From Herminiimonas fonticola (lineage in GTDB: Bacteria > Pseudomonadota > Gammaproteobacteria > Burkholderiales > Burkholderiaceae_D): a stretch of 64,000 bases of DNA. The stretch covers positions 1-64,000 of the forward strand of contig NZ_PTLZ01000004.1 in assembly GCF_003293745.1 (NCBI RefSeq), in the 5' to 3' direction. Below, piece by piece: positions 8,443 to 17,970 of this stretch (its first letter is position 1; each line of letters opens with the position of its first letter). The notes below the pieces were generated by a model. It made no database searches. It saw only the letters and a program-made list of their open reading frames with translations, and had not been told where the DNA came from. The position numbers and the translations under genes are program-made.

Positions 8443-8452
8443 GTCGCTTGGG

Positions 8453-8480
8453 TTGCATACGAATTATTTTGCGCTAAAAT
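8453..8480 (+). promoter_or_regulatory. Probable promoter of the hypothetical gene at 8625
   Basis: TTGCAT (8453-8458) and TAAAAT (8475-8480) are separated by 16 bp. The same TAAAATA -10 form recurs near 19483, 36672 and 62097. The predicted leader to ATG 8625 would be about 140 nt. Confidence 0.45.
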
Positions 8481-8624
8481 AGCAGCAGGCATGCAGGATG
8501 CCTGATCTCGCAAAAGCTGATGCACCTGTGCTTTACATTTTTTTGTTTGCGCATCTGCAACATGAAGCCCGCAACGTTAACCCTTGAAGCCGTAGCGAGA
8601 AACGGAACTTTGAAAGGAAACGTC

Positions 8625-9086
8625 ATGTGGTCTACTTCTATCCCTGCCAGTAAAAACTCCCGCCACGATTTCGGCAATCATATCCGTAACAGTGATTTTC
8701 TACGTCGTTATGCACGCCGTTTATTGCGTGATGCACGTTCGCTTGAATCCAGCAAATCCCTGCCTGTTTTACGTCGCATTATCGCGATGAAAGTGATGCC
8801 GGAATTACGCGTTACCGATTTGTATGCGGTGCGTGCAAGCATACAGCTCAAACATATTCTGCATACTTTGGCAAAAGAACTAGGCTACGCTGCCTGGGAA
8901 CTTTGCAAACAGGATATTGATCTTTGCGACGCTGTAAAGCTTGATCGCTATCGTTTGGAGTTAGGTATGTTCGGCGACTTCCAGCAGAACTGGTTTCCGG
9001 ATGAGGTCACCGCGCTGGACTGGCAGAAGGTGAATGGCGGGTATCTGGTCGCTTACGGCAAGCAGACCGTCGCGATACTGGCTTAA
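8625..9086 (+). CDS. Hypothetical basic protein, family not recognised
   Basis: A 153-residue soluble protein. AAAGGAAA at 8613-8620 supports ATG 8625 over the in-frame ATGs at 8520 and 8562. The N-terminal half is strongly basic (FLRRYARRLLRDAR, then LRRIIAMKV). The middle has ASIQLKHILHTLAKELGYAAWELCKQ, which looks like a small helix-turn-helix-like module seen in several bacterial proteins of unknown role. The C-terminus is rich in aromatic residues (FQQNWFPDE, LDWQKVNGGY). I do not recognise a function. A perfect 12-bp hairpin follows the stop codon. Confidence 0.75.
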   Translation: MWSTSIPASKNSRHDFGNHIRNSDFLRRYARRLLRDARSLESSKSLPVLRRIIAMKVMPELRVTDLYAVRASIQLKHILHTLAKELGYAAWELCKQDIDLCDAVKLDRYRLELGMFGDFQQNWFPDEVTALDWQKVNGGYLVAYGKQTVAILA

Positions 9087-9096
9087 GCGCTGGTCC

Positions 9097-9126
9097 ATCC
9101 ACTCTTCGTGACTGCGAAGAGTGGAT
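9097..9126. terminator. Perfect 12-bp hairpin between convergent genes
   Basis: ATCCACTCTTCG (9097-9108) pairs exactly with 9115-9126 around a 6-nt loop. It sits between convergent genes with stops at 9086 and 9142. No T-run follows on either strand, so it is an atypical terminator or a 3'-end stabilising hairpin. Confidence 0.6.
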
Positions 9127-9141
9127 ATCTGCGGCGGGATC

Positions 9142-10335
9142 TTATTGCTGTTTCAGAAATGCTTCTGCCAGACGTACCCAGTAGGTTGCGCCTATAGGCA
9201 ATAAATCATCGTTGAAGTCATAGCTAGGGTTGTGCAGATTGCACGGCCCGAGTCCGTGGCCGGCTGAGCGATGATCGCCTTCACCATTGCCGATGAAAAT
9301 GTAGCAACCGGGTTTGCCTTGCAACATGAAGGCAAAGTCTTCTGCGCCCATGGTTGGTTCGACTTGTGCGTTGACTTTTTCTGCACCAACTATCGATTGC
9401 AGTACTTCAACTGCGAATGCAGTTTCTTGCGCGTGATTGATCAGTGGCGGATAGTTGCGATGAAATCGGAATTCAACTGTCGCATCGAAGGCTTCTGCGG
9501 TGTGCTCGGCAATGGCACGCATCCGGCTTTCGATCAAATCGAGTACCTTCAGATCGAAGGTACGTACAGTTCCTATCAGTGATGCATTATCGGGAATGAC
9601 ATTGGTCGCGCTACCGGCGTGAATTTGCGTGATCGATAACACCGCTGCATCGATAGGACTCTTGTTGCGGGTGATGATGGTTTGCCAGCTTTGTGCAATC
9701 TGTACCGCGACCATGATCGGATCCACGCTCTTGTGCGGTTGCGCCGCGTGCGAGCCCTTGCCGCTGACGATCACTTCAAATTCATTGCTGGACGCCATCA
9801 TGGGGCCGACGGTAACGCCAAATTCACCGACTGGAATACCCGGCCAGTTATGCATGCCGAACACTGCTTGCATCGGACATTGCTCGAACAAGCCATCATC
9901 CATCATGCGCTTGGCACCACCGCCACCTTCTTCGGCCGGTTGAAAAATCACATACACGGTGCCATCGAAATTTTTGTTTTGAGATAAATAATGCGCCGCA
10001 CCCAGCAACATTGCGGTGTGGCCGTCATGCCCGCATGCGTGCATCTTGCCGTTGTTGCGCGATGCATGGGCGAAGGTATTGATCTCTTGCATAGGCAAGG
10101 CATCCATATCGGCGCGCAAGCCGATGGCGCGATCGCTAGTGCCGTTCTTGATGATGCCGACTACGCCGGTCACACCCATGCCGCGTAAAATCGGGATACC
10201 CCATTCGGTCAATTTTTTCGCAACCAGGTCTGCGGTTTCGCGTTCTTCAAAACACAATTCCGGATTGGAGTGAATCTCGCGGCGTATGCGCTGCAATTCG
10301 TGATGAAATTCGATGATAGGGTCGATCAACTTCAT
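9142..10335 (-). CDS. M20 family amidohydrolase (hippurate hydrolase / N-acyl amino acid amidase type)
   Basis: A 397-residue cytoplasmic metal-dependent amidohydrolase of peptidase family M20D, the group of HipO, AbgA and IAA-amino acid hydrolases. The conserved metal-binding segments are visible: MHACGHDGHTAM with the Cys-Gly-His-Asp motif, FQPAEEGGGGA with the catalytic Glu pair, the HNWPG segment and PTMGAEDFA near the C-terminus. The length is normal. These enzymes remove acyl groups from amino acids; the natural substrate cannot be read from the sequence. It is monocistronic, convergent with the gene before it and divergent from the one after. Confidence 0.92.
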   Translation of the reverse strand: MKLIDPIIEFHHELQRIRREIHSNPELCFEERETADLVAKKLTEWGIPILRGMGVTGVVGIIKNGTSDRAIGLRADMDALPMQEINTFAHASRNNGKMHACGHDGHTAMLLGAAHYLSQNKNFDGTVYVIFQPAEEGGGGAKRMMDDGLFEQCPMQAVFGMHNWPGIPVGEFGVTVGPMMASSNEFEVIVSGKGSHAAQPHKSVDPIMVAVQIAQSWQTIITRNKSPIDAAVLSITQIHAGSATNVIPDNASLIGTVRTFDLKVLDLIESRMRAIAEHTAEAFDATVEFRFHRNYPPLINHAQETAFAVEVLQSIVGAEKVNAQVEPTMGAEDFAFMLQGKPGCYIFIGNGEGDHRSAGHGLGPCNLHNPSYDFNDDLLPIGATYWVRLAEAFLKQQ

Positions 10336-10544
10336 GGTGTCTCCACATTGTTGCTGTTTGCCAGAGGTCTAGGCGTGTGCGTAGACATCTATCTTACGCC
10401 AACTAAAATCGTTGATGTTAGTGTCTAGTTTCATGCACTGCCTATAAAACGAGCGTACGAGCTGACGTACTAGAATGTCTTTGAACGCGTTGAATGGTCT
10501 TGTATCACCAATGTCATTTATAAAAGAGATGGGCGAAATTGACT

Positions 10545-11669
10545 ATGCGATTACCGGCATTAACTGTTTTGCCGAAGTCGGGCGTGCCTACCTTATCGGC
10601 ATGTCTATGTGCAATGGTTCTTGGCGGCTGTGCGCAACTGGGCTATTACGCGCAGGCAACGCACGGCCAATCCTCACTGATGGCTGCAGCCAAACCGATC
10701 GACGATCTTTTGCTCGATCCCGACGTAGATGGCAAGCTTCGGCAGCGCTTAGTAAAGGCAAAGCAGATTCGCCAGTTTGCAGTCAGTGAGTTGGGCCTGC
10801 CTGATAACGCAAGTTATAAAAGCTATGCCGATTTGCAGCGCCCGTTTGCGTTGTGGAATGTGGTGGCTACTCCTGAGTTGTCGCTGCGGCCATTGCAGTG
10901 GTGTTTCCCGGTTGCAGGTTGCATCAGTTATCGTGGCTACTACAGCAAGGATGATGCGCACGCATTTGCAGCCACGCTGAGAGCCGATGGCCATGATGTG
11001 CAGGTTATAGGGGTGCCGACCTACTCGACGCTGGGCTGGTTCGACGATCCTGTTCTATCGACTTTTATTCGCTCTCCGGATGGTGAGTTGGCGCGCTTGA
11101 TTTTCCACGAATTGGCACATCAGGTCGTCTATGTAAAAGACGATACGCAATTCAATGAATCGTTCGCAACGGCGGTAGAAGAAGAGGGAGTTGAACGCTG
11201 GTTTGCTTTGCATGGCGACGCAAATGCCAAACGCCTTTACGCAGAGTTCAAAGTGCGACGGGGAGAATTTCTGGGGTTATTGTTGCGCTATCGAACAGAA
11301 CTTGCGATCAATTACGCAGGCATTGCCACCGATGATGAAAAGCGCTTACGCAAAGTAGAAATTTTTGCAGCACTACAGCGTGCTTATCAAACCTTGAAAG
11401 TGTCGTGGTATGGTTTTGCCGGATACGATCGCTGGTTTGCGGAGCCATTATCCAACGCACATCTGGCATCGATTGCAACCTATCATGAGTTTGTGCCGGG
11501 GTTTAAGGCGCTGTTACGGGAGAAAGAAAATTTTGCCAATTTCTATCAGGCTGTCATCGCGCTGGCTGCAGAAAATAAGCTGGATAGACATAGAAAACTG
11601 GCGGCTTTAGGCACAGTCATACCTGTCGCGATTGAGAATAATGCAGGCAGGCTGCCTGCCGGGAATTGA
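10545..11669 (+). CDS. Putative aminopeptidase lipoprotein (PF10023 family)
   Basis: A 374-residue predicted lipoprotein: an N-terminal hydrophobic segment ends in the lipobox LGGC with Cys29. The mature part matches the predicted zinc aminopeptidase family PF10023/COG4324: the metal-binding HELAHQ (an HExxH motif) is near residues 188-193, followed by FNESFATAVEEEGVERW with the third-ligand Glu region. I chose ATG 10545; a TTG at 10539 is in the same frame. Activity is inferred from the motif, and the family is poorly characterised. Confidence 0.87.
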   Translation: MRLPALTVLPKSGVPTLSACLCAMVLGGCAQLGYYAQATHGQSSLMAAAKPIDDLLLDPDVDGKLRQRLVKAKQIRQFAVSELGLPDNASYKSYADLQRPFALWNVVATPELSLRPLQWCFPVAGCISYRGYYSKDDAHAFAATLRADGHDVQVIGVPTYSTLGWFDDPVLSTFIRSPDGELARLIFHELAHQVVYVKDDTQFNESFATAVEEEGVERWFALHGDANAKRLYAEFKVRRGEFLGLLLRYRTELAINYAGIATDDEKRLRKVEIFAALQRAYQTLKVSWYGFAGYDRWFAEPLSNAHLASIATYHEFVPGFKALLREKENFANFYQAVIALAAENKLDRHRKLAALGTVIPVAIENNAGRLPAGN

Positions 11670-11756
11670 GTTTGCATTCATCGCGCAGCCGTGACATGAT
11701 TGTTTCAGATTGTCATGCAAGTACCAACTCGAATAACTACAGAGACAGAGGTGTAC

Positions 11757-13439
11757 ATGGATAAGTTTTGGTTGCAGTCGTATCCGGAAGGCGTACCTGC
11801 CGAGATTGATTTCACTCAATACGATTCACTGGTGCAGTTGCTGGAAGAATCCTTCCGCAAATACGCTGATCGTCATGCATATGTCTGTATGGACAAGCGC
11901 ATCACATATGGCGAAGTCGATGCACTTTCGGAAAAATTGGGCGCATGGTTGCAAAGTACCGGCATGCAAAAAGGTGCGCGGGTCGCTTTGATGATGCCAA
12001 ATGTTTTGCAATACCCGATTGCGATCGCGGCGGTTTTGCGTGCCGGGTACGTTGTAGTCAACGTCAATCCTTTGTACAAGCCGCGTGAGCTGCAACATCA
12101 GCTCCAAGATTCCGGTGCGGAAGCCATCATCATTCTGGAAAACTTCGCCACCACGCTGGAAAAAGTGATCAGCAGCACGAAGGTCAAACACGTCGTGGTT
12201 GCGACCATGGGCGATATGCTGGGCGGCTTGAAAGGCACTATCGTTAATTTCGTCGTGCGTCACATCAAGAAAATGGTGCCGGCTTTTTCTCTGCCGCAGG
12301 CAGTTTCATTTAATGATGTGTTGGTGCAGGCGTCCAATCTGACTTTGCAGAAGCCGGTTCTGGGGCATCAGGACATCGCGTTTCTGCAATACACAGGCGG
12401 CACCACAGGTACAGCAAAAGGTGCGGTGCTCACGCATCGCAATATCGTTGCCAATGTATTGCAGAACGAGGCGTGGATCTGGCCTGTATTAAGCAAGGAG
12501 CCGACAGATAAAACGTTTAATTTTGTCTGTGCATTGCCGCTTTATCATATCTTTGCGCTGACGGCGTGCTGCATGCTCGGCACGCGACTCGGCGTGATGA
12601 ATATTCTGATTCCCAATCCGCGCGATATCCCGGGCCTGGTCAAAGAGTTGATGAAGTACAAGATCAACCTGCTGCCGGCTGTGAATACGCTGTACAACGG
12701 CTTGCTGAATAACCCCGATTTTGCAAAAGTGGATTTCTCTGAACTCAAGCTGTGCAATGGCGGCGGCATGGCCGTGCAGAAGGTCGTCAACGACCGCTGG
12801 CGCGCGGTTACAGGCGTTTCGATTATTGAGGGCTATGGTTTGTCGGAAACCTCGCCGGTTGCAGCATCCAACCCTGCTGCCGCGACTGAATTTTCCGGCA
12901 CGATCGGTTTGCCGGTTTCTTCAACCGAGATAAAAATTATCGACACTAACGATAATGAAGTCGCGCTTGGTGAGGCGGGAGAAATCGCAATCCGTGGGCC
13001 GCAGGTGATGGCCGGCTATTGGAATAATCCGGTTGAAACGGCTTTGTCGATGACGGCTGACGGCTTCTTCAAAACCGGTGACATCGGCATCATGGATGCA
13101 CGTGGGTATACAAAAATTGTCGATCGCAAGAAGGACATGATTCTTGTCTCCGGCTTCAATGTTTATCCTAGTGAAATCGAAAGCGTAGTTGCTGCGCATC
13201 CCGGCGTGCTGGAGTGCGCGTGCATAGGCGTGCCGGATGAGCAGACAGGCGAAGCTGTGAAGTTGTTTGTCGTACGCAGAGATCCGGCTTTGACCGCAGA
13301 GGATTTGATGGGGTATTGCAAAGAGCAATTTACCGGTTACAAGAAACCGAAATCGATAGAGTTCCGTACCGAATTGCCGAAGTCGAATGTCGGCAAGATA
13401 TTGCGTCGCGAACTTAGAGATGAAGTGAAAGTGAGCTGA
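11757..13439 (+). CDS. fadD: Long-chain-fatty-acid--CoA ligase
   Basis: A 560-residue ANL-superfamily enzyme that activates fatty acids to acyl-CoA with ATP at the inner membrane. The start MDKFWLQSYP is typical of FadD. The AMP-binding P-loop YTGGTTGTAKGA is near residue 212, then GYGLSETSP, the TGDIG motif and the hinge DRKKDMI. The catalytic Lys lies in SNVGKILRR at the C-terminus. AGAGGT precedes ATG 11757; a non-ATG start at 11700 is unlikely. A strong terminator follows. A thioesterase gene with the opposite reaction lies downstream on the other strand. Confidence 0.95.
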   Translation: MDKFWLQSYPEGVPAEIDFTQYDSLVQLLEESFRKYADRHAYVCMDKRITYGEVDALSEKLGAWLQSTGMQKGARVALMMPNVLQYPIAIAAVLRAGYVVVNVNPLYKPRELQHQLQDSGAEAIIILENFATTLEKVISSTKVKHVVVATMGDMLGGLKGTIVNFVVRHIKKMVPAFSLPQAVSFNDVLVQASNLTLQKPVLGHQDIAFLQYTGGTTGTAKGAVLTHRNIVANVLQNEAWIWPVLSKEPTDKTFNFVCALPLYHIFALTACCMLGTRLGVMNILIPNPRDIPGLVKELMKYKINLLPAVNTLYNGLLNNPDFAKVDFSELKLCNGGGMAVQKVVNDRWRAVTGVSIIEGYGLSETSPVAASNPAAATEFSGTIGLPVSSTEIKIIDTNDNEVALGEAGEIAIRGPQVMAGYWNNPVETALSMTADGFFKTGDIGIMDARGYTKIVDRKKDMILVSGFNVYPSEIESVVAAHPGVLECACIGVPDEQTGEAVKLFVVRRDPALTAEDLMGYCKEQFTGYKKPKSIEFRTELPKSNVGKILRRELRDEVKVS

Positions 13440-13498
13440 GCAGCTTGCGTTCGATGCGCTTGCGTTATTGCTGTTTAGTTATGCAATGAGGTTATTGA

Positions 13499-13535
13499 AT
13501 CATCCGCGATTGCTTGCATGCTCGCGGATGATTTT
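13499..13535 (+). terminator. Rho-independent terminator after fadD
   Basis: An 11-bp perfect stem (13499-13509 with 13522-13532) around a 12-nt loop is followed by TTTATT. It lies between the convergent fadD and thioesterase genes, so it may serve both. Confidence 0.82.
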
Positions 13536-13545
13536 ATTCTGCCGA

Positions 13546-13962
13546 TTATTTGTTGGGTGCGATGGGTGCAGGTAACGGCCGTGGCTTGCGGTCGTCGCTA
13601 GTCGCAACATAGGTCAGTGTTGCTTCAGTCACTTTCACGATTTCCACTTCCAGGCGATTACGCTCGGCGTAGCATTCCACATTCACGGTGATCGATGTAT
13701 TGCCGACTTTGACGATGTCGGCGTAGATGGACAGCAGGTCGCCGACGAATACCGGATGCTTGAATAAAAATGAATTCACTGCAATCGTGACGACGCGGCC
13801 ATTTGCGCGTCGCGTCGCGCATACGGCACCGGCCAGATCGACCTGCGCCATGATCCAGCCGCCGAATACGTCGCCGTGCATATTGGCATCATGCGGCATG
13901 GGTACTACGCGCATTTGTGGAATTTTCCCTGCGGGCAGGTTTGTGTGGTGTTCGCTGGCCAT
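13546..13962 (-). CDS. Acyl-CoA thioesterase, YciA-like hotdog fold
   Basis: A 138-residue single hotdog domain that hydrolyses acyl-CoA to free acid and CoA. MPHDANMHGDVFGGWIMAQVD carries the family's catalytic Asp and glycine-rich helix start (residues about 21-41), and VNSFLFKHPVFVGDLLS is the central strand pair of the YciA/BFIT type. The length is normal. It converges with fadD, pairing acyl-CoA synthesis and hydrolysis, and is divergent from the Atm1-type exporter. Chain-length preference is not readable. Confidence 0.92.
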   Translation of the reverse strand: MASEHHTNLPAGKIPQMRVVPMPHDANMHGDVFGGWIMAQVDLAGAVCATRRANGRVVTIAVNSFLFKHPVFVGDLLSIYADIVKVGNTSITVNVECYAERNRLEVEIVKVTEATLTYVATSDDRKPRPLPAPIAPNK

Positions 13963-14136
13963 ATCGTCTCCTATTGCTGTGATTCTGGGCGCTGATGCTT
14001 ACTCTGTACTTACGCAGGGTTTCCTGCCTCCGAATATGGGGCAGCATTGCTTATAAGTGGCGCATCTGCGGTGTGCAAAGGATTCCCGCTACAATCCTGA
14101 GTCTGAAGCATAAATCATCTAACAAAGTCCCATTTC

Positions 14137-16002
14137 ATGCGCCGTTCATCACCTTCTTCCGAGCCCGTTCCAGCGTCGAATAATCGTAACGACTGGGCCA
14201 CGCTCAAGACACTGATTCCCTATTTGTGGACGTACAAATGGCGAGTTGGATTGGCGTTATTGTTTTTGATCGCCGCAAAATTTGCCAACGTTGGCGTGCC
14301 TTTGGTGCTGAAGCGGCTGATCGATAGTCTGACTATCGATCCGAGCAGTCCACATGCCTTGCTGGTTTTGCCTGTGGGGATTTTGGTCGCTTATGGCGCA
14401 TTGCGCCTGTCGACTACCTTGTTTACAGAATTGCGCGAATATACTTTCGCGAGAGTGACGCAACGCGCGGTGCGCACGATTGCATTGCAAGTCTTCCGAC
14501 ATTTGCATTCGCTGTCCTTGCGCTTTCATTTGAATCGCCAGACCGGTGGCATGACGCGCGATATCGAACGCGGTACGCGCGGCATCTCTTCGCTGGTGTC
14601 GTACACGCTATTTAGTATCCTGCCGACACTGGTGGAAATTGTCCTGGTGTTGGGCTATCTGATTCTGCATTACGACATGTGGTTTTCGATTATCACGGCC
14701 GTTGCGCTGGCCAGTTATATCGCATTCACCGTGATCGTGACGGAATGGCGCACGCATTTCCGCCGCACGATGAATGATCTCGATTCAAAAGCGAATACCA
14801 AGGCCATCGATTCACTGATCAATTACGAGACGGTCAAATACTTTGGCAACGAAAACTACGAAGCCAAGCGTTACGACGAAGGCTTGAAGCATTATGAAAC
14901 CGCCGCCGTCAAATCGCAGACTTCCTTGTCGGTATTAAATACCGGCCAGTCCAGCATTATTGCAGTCGCTGTAACACTGATTTTATGGCGTGCGACTGAA
15001 GGCGTTATCGATGGTTCGATGACGCTGGGCGATTTGGTGCTGGTGAATGCATTCATGATTCAGTTATATATTCCACTGAATTTTCTCGGTGTGATTTATC
15101 GCGAAATCAAGCAGAGTCTGGCTGATATGGAGCGCCTGTTTGCGCTACTGGATCAGCACAAGGAAATCGCCGACAAGCCCGATACAAAAGCGTTGCTGGT
15201 ACAAGGTGCAGAAGTGCGCTTCTCGCATGTGCAATTCAGCTATGAAGCCAAGCGGCAGATTCTATTCGATGTCGATTTCACGATTGCAGCGGGTACGACA
15301 ACGGCTGTGGTTGGTCATAGCGGCTCCGGCAAATCGACCTTGTCGCGTTTGCTGTTTCGCTTCTACGATGTGAACGAGGGCGCGATCCTGATCGATGGTC
15401 AGGACGTGCGCGATGTGACACAGGCTTCCTTGCGGCAAACGATAGGCATCGTGCCGCAAGATACGGTGTTGTTCAACGATACGATCGAATACAACATCGC
15501 TTACGGCAAACCGGGGGCAAGCAAGGATGACATCATTGCGGCGGCGAAATCTGCCTACATCCACGACTTCATCGAATCGCTGCCGGATGGCTATGCAACG
15601 ATGGTGGGCGAACGCGGCTTGAAATTATCCGGTGGTGAAAAACAGCGCGTGGCAATTGCACGCACCTTGTTGAAGCATCCTGCCATCCTGATTTTTGACG
15701 AAGCGACTTCGGCCCTTGATTCAAAAGCCGAGCAGGCGATTCAGGCGCAGTTGAAAGAGATTGCGAAGGATAGAACCACACTGGTTATCGCGCATCGCTT
15801 GTCGACGATAGTTGACGCAGCGCAGATTTTGGTGCTCGATCACGGTCGCATCGTGGAACGTGGTACGCACGCACAATTGCTGACGGCTGATGGCGCTTAT
15901 GCACAGATGTGGATGCGCCAGCAGGCACGCCAGGACGTGCCGGTTTCTTCGCCGCTTGAGCGTGATGATGTGGATGGCGTGGCACAGTCTGATGTGTGGT
16001 GA
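14137..16002 (+). CDS. Atm1/HMT1-type ABC exporter (glutathione-conjugate / heavy-metal type)
   Basis: A 621-residue half-transporter that should dimerise in the inner membrane. The N-terminal membrane domain has six hydrophobic segments, and the ATPase has Walker A GHSGSGKST near 394, signature LSGGEKQRV near 497 and Walker B ILIFDEATSALD near 520. The TNVGVPLVLKR-like start and the SLINYETVKYFGNE stretch are characteristic of the Atm1/ABCB7/HMT1 branch, whose bacterial members export glutathione-metal or persulfide species. The exact cargo here is inference. About 174 bp separate it from the divergent thioesterase, room for both promoters (a TACAAT -10 is at 14090). Confidence 0.92.
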   Translation: MRRSSPSSEPVPASNNRNDWATLKTLIPYLWTYKWRVGLALLFLIAAKFANVGVPLVLKRLIDSLTIDPSSPHALLVLPVGILVAYGALRLSTTLFTELREYTFARVTQRAVRTIALQVFRHLHSLSLRFHLNRQTGGMTRDIERGTRGISSLVSYTLFSILPTLVEIVLVLGYLILHYDMWFSIITAVALASYIAFTVIVTEWRTHFRRTMNDLDSKANTKAIDSLINYETVKYFGNENYEAKRYDEGLKHYETAAVKSQTSLSVLNTGQSSIIAVAVTLILWRATEGVIDGSMTLGDLVLVNAFMIQLYIPLNFLGVIYREIKQSLADMERLFALLDQHKEIADKPDTKALLVQGAEVRFSHVQFSYEAKRQILFDVDFTIAAGTTTAVVGHSGSGKSTLSRLLFRFYDVNEGAILIDGQDVRDVTQASLRQTIGIVPQDTVLFNDTIEYNIAYGKPGASKDDIIAAAKSAYIHDFIESLPDGYATMVGERGLKLSGGEKQRVAIARTLLKHPAILIFDEATSALDSKAEQAIQAQLKEIAKDRTTLVIAHRLSTIVDAAQILVLDHGRIVERGTHAQLLTADGAYAQMWMRQQARQDVPVSSPLERDDVDGVAQSDVW

Positions 16003-16221
16003 TGTGGGGTCTGTGCGTGCGGGAACTCAAACAGGAAAGCGGTAACTATCTGCCGATAGCTGAGGCATCCGTTCTTCTTTTTGGAAAGTCGTATTGGCGC
16101 AATTGCGTGCCGATGTTATTCTGCGAATGAATGAACGTGCAATGCAATCTCAAACGCAATGCAGTGGCTACTAGCAGCGCTACTTGATTCCACAAGGTTT
16201 GCTAACTCTTTCGGAGGCAGC

Positions 16222-17139
16222 ATGAAACTAAGCAGATTGTTTGCCCTGTCTATGAGTGCGCTGCTACTCACAGGCGCTGCCTCTATCGTGCAGGCGCAAG
16301 AATTAAGCGGCACCTTAAGAAAGATCAAGCAGACCGGCACCATCACAATCGGTCATCGCGAATCTTCCATTCCATTTTCGTATCTTGATAATCGTGCCGA
16401 GCCAATTGGCTATGCGATGGATCTTTGCATGAAGATCGTCGATGCAGTCAAGAAAGACCTCAACATGCCGAATTTGAAGGTCCGCATGCAGCCGGTTACA
16501 TCAAGCAATCGCATCCCCTTGCTCAAAAATGGAACCATCGATCTTGAGTGCGGCTCCACCACCAATTCCGTTGCGCGTCAAAAACAGGTTGCATTTGGCC
16601 CGACCTATTTTTTGATTAATGTCACTGCGGCAGTCAAGAAAACATCAAACATCGATTCCATTGCTGCGTTGAATGGCAAAACTGTTTCGACTACATCAGG
16701 CACAACATCCGTTCCCTTGTTGCGCAGCTATCAGAAGGGTAAGGATCGGAATGGCAAGGAAGTGATCGTCAAGGAAATCTACGGCAAGGATCATGCAGAA
16801 TCGTTTTTGCTGATGGCGGAAGATAGAGCGGTTGCCTTCGTGATGGATGACATTCTGCTGGCGGGTCAGATCGCCAACGCGAAGCGACCCGGTGACTACA
16901 AAATATTGCCGGAATCCTTGCGGCAGGAACCGTACAGCATGGTGTTGCGCAAGGACGATCCACAGTTCAAGGCCTTGGTGGATAAGTCCGTTGGCGATGT
17001 CATGCGCTCCGGTGAGATCAATCAAATTTACGCAAAGTGGTTTACCACGCCGATTCCACCAAGGAAATTGAACCTGAATTTTCCTATGCCGGCTGCGCTG
17101 GAAGAAGTATTCAAACATCCGAATGACAAGGGCGTTTGA
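16222..17139 (+). CDS. gltI: Glutamate/aspartate ABC transporter, periplasmic substrate-binding protein
   Basis: A 305-residue family-3 solute-binding protein. The signal peptide (MKLSRLFALS... ending VQA before QE) directs it to the periplasm. Motifs of the Glt/Aat type are visible: GTITIGHRESSIPFSYLD, GYAMDLC, LKNGTIDLECGSTTNS and GKTVSTTSGTTS. CGGAGGC before ATG 16222 fixes the start, and the frame upstream to 16159 lacks a site. It heads the gltIJKL gene cluster, with a 99-bp gap before gltJ. The 219-bp upstream gap should hold the promoter; I cannot assign its boxes. Confidence 0.94.
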   Translation: MKLSRLFALSMSALLLTGAASIVQAQELSGTLRKIKQTGTITIGHRESSIPFSYLDNRAEPIGYAMDLCMKIVDAVKKDLNMPNLKVRMQPVTSSNRIPLLKNGTIDLECGSTTNSVARQKQVAFGPTYFLINVTAAVKKTSNIDSIAALNGKTVSTTSGTTSVPLLRSYQKGKDRNGKEVIVKEIYGKDHAESFLLMAEDRAVAFVMDDILLAGQIANAKRPGDYKILPESLRQEPYSMVLRKDDPQFKALVDKSVGDVMRSGEINQIYAKWFTTPIPPRKLNLNFPMPAALEEVFKHPNDKGV

Positions 17140-17238
17140 GCGATAGGCAGAGTGCATCATCCGTTTCGCCGTTATCAGTTGTTGTCGCTATCGAGCATTA
17201 GAAAGACGTGAAGACTTTTCCTGGAAAAGGAATGCTGC

Positions 17239-17970
17239 ATGGACCTGAATATATTTTTTGAGCCGATGTCGGCTGGCGACCCCACCTGGGGCGCCATGTT
17301 GTTGTCGGGACTGGGCTGGACATTGGCCGTCGCTGCCTTGTCGTGGATACTGGCTTTTGTGCTTGGATCGCTAGTTGGCATAGTCCGCACTTCTGAGCGC
17401 CGCTGGCTGGCTTTTCTTGGCGCTGCGTATGTGGAGTTGTTTCGCAACATTCCGCTACTGGTGCAATTCTTCGTCTGGTATTTTGTCGTGCCGGGAGTGA
17501 TCCCGGCAGTCAAGACACTGGTCCTTCAACTTGATCCGATCGAACAGCAGTTCATTACGGCGGTGATCTGCCTCGGTTGCTTTACTGCGGCGCGGATTGC
17601 CGAACAGGTACGTTCCGGTATTCAGGCCTTGCCGCGTGGCCAGCGCAATGCCGGTTATGCCTTGGGGCTGACGCAGGCGCAAACGTATCGATACGTGTTG
17701 CTGCCTGTGGCGTATCGCATGATCATTCCGCCATTGACGTCGGAGCTGATGAACCTGATCAAGAATACTGCGGTGGCGTATTCCATCGGTCTGGTTGAAC
17801 TGTTCTTTCGTACGCGCGAAATGGGCGAGATGACTTTCCGTTATTTCGAAGCGTTCGCTGCTGCGACATTGATGTATCTGATGATTGCGCTGGCAGCGAA
17901 TCGCGTGATGGCATTAATCGAACGACGCTTGGCAATTCCAGGTCAGGCTGCGGGGGGGCGTCATGTCTGA
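17239..17970 (+). CDS. gltJ: Glutamate/aspartate ABC transporter permease
   Basis: A 243-residue inner-membrane permease of the HisM/GltJ type with about five transmembrane segments. The EAA-loop region (ARIAEQVRSGIQALPRGQRNAGYALGLT) that docks the ATPase is clear. AAAGGAATG lies just before ATG 17239. Its last 8 bp overlap gltK, pointing to translational coupling. It pairs with GltK to form the channel. Confidence 0.95.
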   Translation: MDLNIFFEPMSAGDPTWGAMLLSGLGWTLAVAALSWILAFVLGSLVGIVRTSERRWLAFLGAAYVELFRNIPLLVQFFVWYFVVPGVIPAVKTLVLQLDPIEQQFITAVICLGCFTAARIAEQVRSGIQALPRGQRNAGYALGLTQAQTYRYVLLPVAYRMIIPPLTSELMNLIKNTAVAYSIGLVELFFRTREMGEMTFRYFEAFAAATLMYLMIALAANRVMALIERRLAIPGQAAGGRHV

